A stretch of 35,211 nucleotides of DNA, from NCBI GenBank assembly GCA_030698665.1, contig JAUYMI010000001.1, positions 1 to 35,211 on the forward strand. The letters run 5' to 3'. The first letter of the stretch is position 1. Each line of letters opens with the position of its first letter. Of this stretch, positions 29,063 through 35,211 are shown piece by piece. Below the pieces are notes generated by a model that was given only the letters and a program-made list of their open reading frames with translations, searched no databases and was not told the origin of the DNA. The position numbers were made by a program, and so were the translations under genes. The DNA is from a bacterium (GTDB lineage: Bacteria > Patescibacteriota > Minisyncoccia > Minisyncoccales > UBA10102).

Positions 29063-31648
29063 ATGGAACAGCAGCCATGGCACTCGCTCACGGCAGAAAA
29101 AACAGCCGAGCTTCTCAGTACGGATATTGAAACCGGACTCTCCTTACAAGAGGTTGTCTTGAGACGAAAAGAGTTTGGGGAGAACAGGCTTCCCGAAGAG
29201 AAGGCTCCTTCGCGCCTCCTCATTTTCGCAAAGCAGTTCCGCAGCCCTCTCATCCTCATCCTTGTCGCCGCTGGCGCGGTGACGCTCGTGCTCGGAGAGC
29301 ATACGGACAGCGCCGTTATCTTCGGGGCGGTCGTGCTCAACACCTTCATAGGGTACTTCCAGGAGAACAAGGCAAGTCAGACGCTCGCGGCCCTCAAGAA
29401 GGTCCTCAGGGTGCGGGCTTTGGTTTTTCGGGGAGGCAAAGAACACGAGGTCGCTGAGGCAGATCTTGTCCCGGGAGATCTCGTCAAGCTCGCGCCGGGC
29501 AGCAAGGCCCCGGCAGACGGGAGGGTCGTGGCGAGCTCGGGACTCGAGATCAACGAGGCCGTGCTGACAGGGGAGTGGATTTCCTCTGTGAAGAGTGCAG
29601 AACCCATTTCGCAGGATACCCCGTTAGCTGATCGCGATAGCATGGCATACCAGGGAAGCGTGGTTACGGAAGGGGAGGGCATGATGCTTGTGACCGCCAC
29701 TGGAGCGACAACGGAACTCGGAACCATTGCACAGCTTGTACAGAGAGCAAAAGAGGAGGAGACGCCGTACCAGGCGCGCCTCAAGCGCTTCTCGTGGTTA
29801 ATCGGTGGAATCGTCGGCATCCTGGCCATCCTCATCTTTGCCATTGGCATTGTGAAGGGAGGGGACTTTCTTGAGATGTTCACAACCGCTGTTGCCGTGG
29901 CCGTTGCAGCGGTACCAGAAGGCCTTCCCGTTGCCATCACCGTGGTCTTGGCCATTGGCATGCGCCGCATTTTAGCTGAGCGGGGACTGGTCCGCCACCT
30001 CACCTCAGCTGAAACCCTTGGGAGTACCTCTGTAATCGCAACAGACAAGACCCTCACCCTTACTGAGGGAAAGATGCGCATGGAAGAACTTGAGCTTGGC
30101 TCAGGAGTAGCCAGAGACGAAGCCCTGAGTGTCGCAGCGCTCGCAAATGAGGCCTTTGCAGAAGAGGTCAAGGGAAGCGTCATACTCCGTGGCAGGCCGA
30201 CTGACAAGGCGCTTTTAGAAACTGCCATGGAGGAGGGAATCGTGCCAGAGGAACTCATTCTGGACTTTCCGCTTCTCAGGCGCGTACCCTTTAATACGAA
30301 GAATAAGTACGTGGCGTCATTTCACCAGCACGGCAAGAACATCCTTCTGGCGGTCGCAGGAGCTCCTGAGTCCGTCATCGCCGCCTCTCGTCTTACGAAG
30401 CTGGAGGCAGAGGAGGCGCACAAGCGCCTTGAGGCAATGGCAGGCAGGGGACTCAGAGTCGTTGCGCTCGCCAAGCGTGAGATCAGAGGCAAGACCCTGG
30501 ATCCCAGCCAAGAAATCTCCCGCCTGACCCTCTTGGGGTTTGCCGGGTTCAAAGACCCTCTTCGTCCTGGAGTCAAAGAAGCCATCCTGGCCGCGCGACT
30601 GGCTGGTGTGAGGACGGTGATTGTCACGGGAGACCACGCTCTTACGGCAAAGAGCGTCGCTCTGGAACTCGGCATGGAGGTTGAGGATGGTGGTCTCATG
30701 GAGGGCAGGGAGCTGGATACCGTCTCAGATGAAGACCTGGATATGAGGCTTGAGCGTGTCGTTGTCTTTGCCCGCGTGGAACCGGCCCACAAGCTGAGGA
30801 TCATTGAGGCGTGGCAGAGGAAAGGGGAGGTCATTGCGATGACCGGAGACGGGGTCAATGACGCCCCCGCCCTCAAGAGGGCGGATATCGGAATCGCCCT
30901 GGGTTCCGCTACCGATGTGGCAAAAGAGTCCTCGGACCTCGTGCTTTTAGACGACAACTTTCAGGTTATCTCATCTGCCATCCGAGAGGGCAGGGTCATT
31001 TTAGACAACGCCCAGAAAGCCATCACCTTTCTCCTCTCAGGTTCCTTTTCTGAAACGCTCCTCATTGGTTCAGCCCTGTTCTTCGGACTTCCCCTCCCGG
31101 TTACTGCCATTCAGATTCTCTGGATCAACATCGTTGAGTCAGGACTCCCGGGCATAGCCCTTACCTTTGAGAAAATGGAAGGAGATGTGATGTCTCGCCC
31201 GCCGCAGAAAAAGGATGGGGAGCTTCTGAATCCTGAGATGAAGGTCATTATTTTTGCCGTCAGCATATTCACGGATATCCTTCTCATTCTGGTCTTTCTC
31301 GGACTTCTCTCCACGACCTACTCCATTGAGCACATCAGAACCTTTCTCTTTGCTGCGCTCGCCACGGACTCCCTCCTCTATGCTTTCTCCTGCAAGAGCC
31401 TGCGCCGCAACATCTGGGAGTATTCCCTATTTTCCAACAGGTATTTGAACATGGCGCTCGCGGGAAGCTTCGCTCTCCTGCTAGGCACAATATACCTGCC
31501 GTTCTTCCAGAATCTCTTTCATACGGTTGCCCTGAACGCGATTGATTGGGGGGTACTGGCTCTCATCGCGTTTCTCAATGTCCTTCTCATTGAAGGTGCA
31601 AAGTGGTACTTTATTAAAAAGCGTGCGCCATCACTCTCCGGGTCATGA
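29063..31648 (+). CDS. P2A-type cation-transporting ATPase with DKTLTLT motif
   Basis: This 861-aa P-type ATPase is of the Ca2+/SERCA-PMR1-like class. It has an N-terminal cation-ATPase domain (PWHSLTAEKTAELL), the A-domain LTGE (168-171), PEGLP in M4 (285-289; the ion-binding Glu of SERCA-type pumps), a P-domain with D328, TGDHALTA (522-529), TGDGVNDAPAL (594-604) and six C-terminal helices. Two oddities appear. The near-invariant DKTGTLT is DKTLTLT (328-334). In M6 the SERCA NxxTD site is N689-IVE-S693, so the Asp ligand is missing. Substrate is therefore uncertain (Ca2+, Mn2+ or other). An exchanger gene overlaps its stop (ATGA), which supports a shared role in cation homeostasis. Confidence 0.92.
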   Translation: MEQQPWHSLTAEKTAELLSTDIETGLSLQEVVLRRKEFGENRLPEEKAPSRLLIFAKQFRSPLILILVAAGAVTLVLGEHTDSAVIFGAVVLNTFIGYFQENKASQTLAALKKVLRVRALVFRGGKEHEVAEADLVPGDLVKLAPGSKAPADGRVVASSGLEINEAVLTGEWISSVKSAEPISQDTPLADRDSMAYQGSVVTEGEGMMLVTATGATTELGTIAQLVQRAKEEETPYQARLKRFSWLIGGIVGILAILIFAIGIVKGGDFLEMFTTAVAVAVAAVPEGLPVAITVVLAIGMRRILAERGLVRHLTSAETLGSTSVIATDKTLTLTEGKMRMEELELGSGVARDEALSVAALANEAFAEEVKGSVILRGRPTDKALLETAMEEGIVPEELILDFPLLRRVPFNTKNKYVASFHQHGKNILLAVAGAPESVIAASRLTKLEAEEAHKRLEAMAGRGLRVVALAKREIRGKTLDPSQEISRLTLLGFAGFKDPLRPGVKEAILAARLAGVRTVIVTGDHALTAKSVALELGMEVEDGGLMEGRELDTVSDEDLDMRLERVVVFARVEPAHKLRIIEAWQRKGEVIAMTGDGVNDAPALKRADIGIALGSATDVAKESSDLVLLDDNFQVISSAIREGRVILDNAQKAITFLLSGSFSETLLIGSALFFGLPLPVTAIQILWINIVESGLPGIALTFEKMEGDVMSRPPQKKDGELLNPEMKVIIFAVSIFTDILLILVFLGLLSTTYSIEHIRTFLFAALATDSLLYAFSCKSLRRNIWEYSLFSNRYLNMALAGSFALLLGTIYLPFFQNLFHTVALNAIDWGVLALIAFLNVLLIEGAKWYFIKKRAPSLSGS

Positions 31649-32628
31649 TATTCCATATCCTTTTAGTTCTCGCTTCGGGATTCCTGCTCTTTAAGTCAGC
31701 TGACCTTTTGGTATCCGGGGTGACGAAAGTTGCCCGCTATCTGGGATGGAAGGAGTTTGTCATCGCCTTTTTCTTCATGGCCATCGCAAGCTCAATCCCA
31801 AACCTCTTTGTCGGCATCTCTTCCGTGCTCCACGGCATTCCAGAACTCTCCTTTGGAGACGTCGTTGGCAACAGCGTAGTTGACCTTACCCTGGTAGCCG
31901 CCTTGGCCGGACTCATTGGAGGCCAGATTTCCTCAGGCGGGCGCCTCATTCAAACATCGGTCCTCTTTGCCATTGGGGTGGCATTCTTGCCGCTTCTCTT
32001 GATCCTGGACGGAACCCTGGAGCGCGGGGACGGGGTGGTTCTCATCCTCGTCTTTCTCTTGTACTCAGCGTGGCTTCTGGCCCGCCGCAAAGAATTCACG
32101 CAGGTCTACAACCATGGGGGACAGGTACCAGAACCCGTGAGGCATTTTCGCACCTTCTTTGTCAGCTTGGGGGCCATCGCACTCAGTGCCGCCATGCTTC
32201 TGCTCTCAGCTGAGGGAATCGTCAGGTCCGCCACGTTCTTTGCTGGGGCCCTGGGTATCCCTATTTCCATGATCGGGATTCTGGGTGTGGGCCTTGGATC
32301 GGCTCTCCCTGAGCTGTACTTTGCCGTTGCGGCCGCCAGACGGGGAAACAGCAAGATCATTCTGGGGCAGCTGCTCGGGTCAGTCATCGTGCTGGCCACA
32401 CTTGTCATTGGGATCGTGGCTCTCCTACACCCGATTGAGATTCAGGACTTCTCGCCCTTCTCCATCGGCCGCTTCTTCCTCGTCATCTCAGCCTTCTTCT
32501 TCCTGCTCTTCACGAGGACCGATAGGAAGATTACGAGAAAGGAGGCAGGATTTCTCCTCTTTCTGTACCTTGCCTTTGTGGTCACGGAGATTGCTAGCAA
32601 GGCGATAATGGGAGGGGCATTCCGTTGA
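31645..32628 (+). CDS. Sodium/calcium exchanger-family (CaCA) transporter
   Basis: This 327-aa, roughly ten-helix membrane protein has the two inverted alpha-repeats of the YrbG/CaCA family. Repeat 1 is MAIASSIPNLFVGISSVLHG...FGDVVGNSVVDLTLV; repeat 2 is GVGLGSALPELYFAVAAARRG...LGQLLGSVIVLATLV. The acidic residue of repeat 2 (LPEL) is kept, but repeat 1 has SIPNL, with Asn where Glu is usual, and GNS replaces GSN. This could change ion coupling. It overlaps the P-type ATPase gene by ATGA, so both are made together. Likely role: cation/Na+ or H+ antiport at the cytoplasmic membrane. Confidence 0.88.
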   Translation: MIFHILLVLASGFLLFKSADLLVSGVTKVARYLGWKEFVIAFFFMAIASSIPNLFVGISSVLHGIPELSFGDVVGNSVVDLTLVAALAGLIGGQISSGGRLIQTSVLFAIGVAFLPLLLILDGTLERGDGVVLILVFLLYSAWLLARRKEFTQVYNHGGQVPEPVRHFRTFFVSLGAIALSAAMLLLSAEGIVRSATFFAGALGIPISMIGILGVGLGSALPELYFAVAAARRGNSKIILGQLLGSVIVLATLVIGIVALLHPIEIQDFSPFSIGRFFLVISAFFFLLFTRTDRKITRKEAGFLLFLYLAFVVTEIASKAIMGGAFR

Positions 32629-32653
32629 ACGGAATGAGGGAGAATGATATTGT
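32625..32653 (+). promoter_or_regulatory. rmuC promoter (leaderless)
   Basis: TTGAAC (32625-32630), a 17-bp spacer and TATTGT (32648-32653) end 7 nt before the rmuC ATG at 32660. No Shine-Dalgarno sequence lies in front of it. Confidence 0.55.
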
Positions 32654-32659
32654 GGGTAT

Positions 32660-33697
32660 ATGTCAGCTGTCATCATTGCGGTTCTGGCGCTTCTCGTGGT
32701 TCTTTTGAGCGCCCTTGCCATATCTCTCTTTGTGCTTGGCAGAAAGCGTCCTGAAAGCTCGTCTTTGCTTTTGATCCAGAACCAGCTGGCCGAGCTCAGG
32801 GGAACCCTGGACTCCAAGCTCGGAGACACCAACAAGATGGCCCAGGAGCAGTACCGAGCATCAACCTCCGTGATTCGCGACATCACAGAGAAGCTTGCCC
32901 GACTGGATGAAACAAACCGACAGGTGATGGGTTTTGCCGATCAGTTACGGTCGCTTCAAGACACCCTCCAGAACCCAAAGCAGAGGGGGGTGTTCGGCGA
33001 GTACTATTTAGAGACCCTGCTCAAGAACGCCTTCCATCCAAAGCAGTATGCAATGCAGTATAAGTTCCCAGACGGGGAGATTGTGGATGCCGTTCTATTC
33101 ATGGGAGACAAGATGATTCCCATTGACTCCAAGTTCTCTTTGGAAAACTACAACCGGTTATCAGAAGAACAGGACAGCAACCGGAGGGCCGAACTGGAGA
33201 AGATGTTTCTCTCCGACCTCAAGAACAGAATAGAGGAGACCTCAAAGTACATCCGGCCCCAGAATGGGACCACCGAGTATGCCTTCATGTTTATTCCCGC
33301 TGAAGGAATATACTACGATCTCCTGGTCAACAAGGTGGGGGCGGTGAAGAGCAACACGAGGGATCTGTTGGAGTACGCGAGGAACGAGAAGAAGGTGCAC
33401 ATTGTTTCCCCAACCACCTTCTACGTCACGCTGCAGGCTCTGTGGCAGGGGATGAGGGCGTACCAGATTCAGGAGTCCACCAAGGACATACTAAAGAACG
33501 TGGGCCTGCTCCAGCGCCACATGAAGGCATACCAGGAGTATCACGGGAAGCTCGGGGGGCACCTGGGGACCGTGGTCAACGCGTACAACAGGTCCTCAAA
33601 GGAGTTCCGGAAGATAGACAAGGACATTCTCAAGCTCACAGGGGATTCCAACGAAGTTGATCTCGCAGAGCTTCAGGCTCCTGAGCAAGAGGAATAA
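32660..33697 (+). CDS. rmuC: DNA recombination protein RmuC
   Basis: RmuC (345 aa) is a PD-(D/E)XK-fold protein that limits inversions at short repeats. It has an N-terminal anchor (VIIAVLALLVVLLSALAISLFV, 4-25), a coiled-coil region (NQLAELRGTL to DQLRSLQDTL) and the nuclease-like core: KQRGVFGEYYLETLLKN, GEIVDAVLFMGDKMIPIDSKF (putative catalytic D/D-x-K), then YAFMFIPAEGIYYDLL and IVSPTTFYVTLQALW. The length is at the short end for the family. It has its own promoter and is followed by the 509-bp non-coding block. Confidence 0.94.
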   Translation: MSAVIIAVLALLVVLLSALAISLFVLGRKRPESSSLLLIQNQLAELRGTLDSKLGDTNKMAQEQYRASTSVIRDITEKLARLDETNRQVMGFADQLRSLQDTLQNPKQRGVFGEYYLETLLKNAFHPKQYAMQYKFPDGEIVDAVLFMGDKMIPIDSKFSLENYNRLSEEQDSNRRAELEKMFLSDLKNRIEETSKYIRPQNGTTEYAFMFIPAEGIYYDLLVNKVGAVKSNTRDLLEYARNEKKVHIVSPTTFYVTLQALWQGMRAYQIQESTKDILKNVGLLQRHMKAYQEYHGKLGGHLGTVVNAYNRSSKEFRKIDKDILKLTGDSNEVDLAELQAPEQEE

Positions 33698-33954
33698 CTT
33701 CGCGGTACTTGTTTTCCGTATCCTCGTTTGTTCTCTCATTAACTGTCTTTTATCCGTAAATATTTGTTCTTTAGAGCAAGTATTTTCTTTTACGGGTACT
33801 TGCTTTCAAGGAAATTGCAGGATCGCCTCTTTTCCAGCAAAGATTTTGCTTGATTCTGATGGCTCAGATCCATGATGTTGACATCCTTTTGGCCTGTTTG
33901 GAACGCTAATTTGAAATACACGAGGGTTATCCCATAGCGTATGGCATAACCCTC
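33698..33954. other. Gene-poor stretch downstream of rmuC with stacked inverted repeats
   Basis: No credible ORF. CCGTAAA (33754-33760) with TTTACGG, and GCAAGTA with TACTTGC, form overlapping hairpins at about 33754-33808. AGCAAA/TTTGCT and the palindrome GATGTTGACATC follow. A 33-bp near-perfect palindrome (33922-33954; arms GAGGGTTAT/ATAACCCTC and CCATA/TATGG) ends exactly where the next promoter begins. Confidence 0.6.
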
Positions 33955-33978
33955 TTGACGAATATTTGTTCTTTAGAG
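33759..33978 (+). repeat. 18-bp direct repeat pair
   Basis: AATATTTGTTCTTTAGAG occurs at 33759-33776 and again, identical, at 33961-33978. The second copy fills the spacer of the promoter at 33955-33983; the first copy has no matching -35 and -10. Confidence 0.8.
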
Positions 33979-33983
33979 ATAAT
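33955..33983 (+). promoter_or_regulatory. Strong promoter with adjoining palindrome
   Basis: TTGACG (33955-33960), a 17-bp spacer and GATAAT (33978-33983). The 33-bp palindrome touches its -35, so it may be an operator. The predicted start at 33990 is an A that is also the A of an ATG. Confidence 0.7.
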
Positions 33984-33989
33984 AGAGTA

Positions 33990-34165
33990 ATGCCTGGTAG
34001 GGCATTGGAGTATCAGCGGTACTATATGGAAGACAGCTGGTTTGGAAAGATTCTGCATCAGCTGTAAACGAAAACCCCGTCTGAAGCTCGTATCATAACA
34101 TGAGTGGCGCTCACAACAACACGATTTTCATTTGGAGTGCGATGCACTCTCGGGGTTTTCAATTT
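33990..34165 (+). ncRNA. Putative structured RNA or leader RNA
   Basis: From the predicted start the transcript folds into AATGCC/GGCATT (33989-34006), ACAGCTG/CAGCTGT (34033-34065) and a 10-bp closing stem GAAAACCCCG (34070-34079)/CGGGGTTTTC (34151-34160) that encloses TGAG/CTCA and GAGTGC/GCACTC hairpins, a three-way-junction shape. A 25-codon ORF starting MPGRALEYQRYYMED (33990-34067) shares the first part, so it could instead be a leader-peptide attenuator for the gene at 34207. No known RNA family is recognised. Confidence 0.5.
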
Positions 34166-34206
34166 GATTATATGGGGAATGTGAAGAGGTGTCAAGGCCT
34201 TGCGCA

Positions 34207-35211
34207 ATGAAGATGAAACCGACACGCTACATCTCCCTTAAGGAAGCAAGTAGGGTCTGTGGGTATTCGCAGAAGTATTTGAACCTGCGAGCACGACAGG
34301 GAAAACTGAAAGCAGAAAAGGTTGGAAGAAACTGGGTAACCACGAAGGAGTGGCTGGATGATTATATCCGGGGTGTGGAAAACTTTCGTGAGGCCCAGAG
34401 CCGATCTGCCGTAGCCGCAAACCTGCCCGTTCAAGAAGCGGGCGTTCTGCTTGAAAGAGAGAGGGTTTCCTTGCCGCTCAAGGGAGCTTTGGTTCTTGTT
34501 GTTGCCGCTGCCATTGTCTTTATTGGGATTACGTCAGGAGAGCAAGGAATGCAAAAGGGGGTAGCAGCTGTAACAGAAGTTCTCGCTCAAACAGAGAGGA
34601 CGGGAAAGCAAGTAGTGCTCGGGGCACAAGATCTTCCAGAAGATCTCAACAAACTCAGTCAAAATGTTGGTAGAGGAGTGAAGTACGCCGTAGAATCTCC
34701 AAGCGAATTTGCTTACACATACGCAGATTGGCTTGCAAGGGGTGCAACCTCTCTCACAAAAGGCATTGGCAAGGCATACGTGCAAGCCGACCAGGCGCTC
34801 AGCCATGGCATTCGCTCTGACCTCTCTGGTATTGCTGCTGGGTACCGCAGCTTCAATGACACAGTGGACTCCCTGTTTACCAAGGCCAGTGGCTTTAAGT
34901 TCTTTGCCAAGGGAGAACCGGCAGGGGAGCAGCCGCCCCAGCAAGAGGAGCCCCTAGCAACTCCAGGAGAACCTGCCCCAGAGCAGGGTCCCACCGTCAT
35001 TGTGCAGCAACCCGTGCGCGAGGTTGTCCGCGAGGTTTTGGACTCTTCCGCCCTTGAGGAGCTGAGAGCCCAAGTGGCAGATCTCCTCACTCTGCAGGGT
35101 GACCTTCAGTCCCTCCGCGCGCTCGCAGAACGCATCCAGTCCCACCCTCCTGACATCGTGAACCCCGTGGCCCCCGTGTACATTGGTTCTTCTGGCATCC
35201 AGGTTGGGGGA
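34207..35211 (+). CDS. HTH-TM-surface protein, 5' part (runs off window)
   Basis: At least 335 aa; open at the window end. Residues 5-55 form a MerR/excisionase-type helix-turn-helix (TRYISLKEASRVCGYSQKYL, GRNWVTTKEWLDDYI). A transmembrane helix follows at about 91-109 (LKGALVLVVAAAIVFIGIT). The outer part has helical stretches, a Pro/Glu/Gln-rich linker (about 237-262), a coiled-coil-like segment (REVVREVLDSSALEELRAQV) and begins a new region, VAPVYIGSSGIQVGG. The design resembles CPR proteins that join a cytoplasmic DNA-binding module to a long surface fibre; the fibre itself would lie beyond the window. The ATG at 34207 is used; GTG 34189 and ATG 34213 are alternatives, and no good Shine-Dalgarno marks one. 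Confidence 0.75.
   Translation, partial: MKMKPTRYISLKEASRVCGYSQKYLNLRARQGKLKAEKVGRNWVTTKEWLDDYIRGVENFREAQSRSAVAANLPVQEAGVLLERERVSLPLKGALVLVVAAAIVFIGITSGEQGMQKGVAAVTEVLAQTERTGKQVVLGAQDLPEDLNKLSQNVGRGVKYAVESPSEFAYTYADWLARGATSLTKGIGKAYVQADQALSHGIRSDLSGIAAGYRSFNDTVDSLFTKASGFKFFAKGEPAGEQPPQQEEPLATPGEPAPEQGPTVIVQQPVREVVREVLDSSALEELRAQVADLLTLQGDLQSLRALAERIQSHPPDIVNPVAPVYIGSSGIQVGG

Noticed and set aside
29377-30258. Minus-strand ORF of 293 aa opposite the P-type ATPase
   Set aside because: Low-complexity Ser/Ala/Met-rich product mirroring ATPase codons; no start signals or domain.
33657-33875. 72-aa ORF overlapping the rmuC end
   Set aside because: TTG start inside rmuC without a ribosome binding site; the product is unlike any protein and spans hairpins.
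1-35211. CRISPR arrays, insertion sequences, prophage
   Set aside because: No regularly spaced repeats, transposase, integrase or phage structural genes are visible; the holin-like protein alone is not evidence of a prophage.
1-35211. Alternative genetic code (TGA as Gly or Trp)
   Set aside because: TGA ends many genes in ATGA overlaps and no conserved protein needs TGA read-through.

Overview
The window looks like a chromosomal segment of a Candidate Phyla Radiation bacterium (Patescibacteria, most likely Parcubacteria/Paceibacteria-like). This rests on several observations: housekeeping genes are packed with 4-bp ATGA overlaps; ThrRS lacks its TGS domain; ribosomal proteins S16 and L32 carry C-terminal extensions; there is a membrane-anchored Clp-type AAA+ protein, a pilin-like protein with a LamG domain and a membrane-tethered HTH protein; and several long conserved-looking proteins match no functional family I can name. 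TGA is an ordinary stop throughout, which argues against the TGA-recoding CPR lineages. The taxonomic call is inference from gene content.

Layout. 21-3106 (+): nucleotide-metabolism run (DHFR/RibD-like reductase, dCTP deaminase/dUTPase-fold protein, thymidylate kinase) translationally coupled to gatB, then a 60-aa protein. 10764-3341 (-): dnaE, thrS, a 529-aa membrane protein and miaA, all overlapping or abutting. 10827-13329 (+): rnhB, rpmF, nusB, rnc, rpsP, followed by a small hypothetical gene. 13719-15357 (+): khpA-like KH protein, terminator, trmD, tRNA-Tyr, tRNA-Thr, rpmG, tRNA-Trp. 15377-16038: VapBC-type toxin-antitoxin pair. 16165-16482 (-): small holin-like membrane protein. 16576-18071 (+): def and mltG. 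18075-19204 (+): rplJL behind an L10 leader RNA with an apparent attenuator. 19185-21065 (-): phosphatase-like/propeller membrane protein. 21089-21262: a broken tRNA followed by tRNA-Val. 21305-24886 (+): small membrane protein, membrane AAA+ ATPase, LamG pilin-like protein. 24961-28327 (+): reduced division cluster mraZ, rsmH, ftsL-like, ftsI. 28410-28815: small hypothetical gene and tRNA-Glu. 29063-32628 (+): P2A-type cation ATPase and CaCA exchanger, then rmuC. 33698-34206 is a gene-poor, hairpin-rich block with a strong promoter and probably a structured RNA; it precedes an HTH-TM-surface protein that runs off the window end.

How the parts work together. The ribosomal/RNA genes cover translation (GatB, ThrRS, TrmD, MiaA, Def, L7/L12-L10, L32, L33, S16, tRNAs) and RNA processing (RNase III, NusB, KH protein). 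DnaE, RNase HII, thymidylate kinase and RmuC serve DNA synthesis and maintenance. MraZ-RsmH-FtsL-FtsI and MltG serve peptidoglycan synthesis and division. The ATPase/exchanger pair suggests cation (possibly Ca2+) homeostasis. The LamG pilin-like protein and the terminal HTH-TM protein suggest surface attachment.

The most notable signals are: start codons lying exactly where transcription should begin (leaderless mRNAs), including a divergent dnaE/rnhB promoter pair sharing one palindromic -35; an L10 leader whose 5' arm can pair with a downstream terminator; an MraZ-operator-like repeat array; the 33.9-34.2 kb structured locus; the membrane AAA+/LamG pilin operon; and several enzymes with substituted signature residues.
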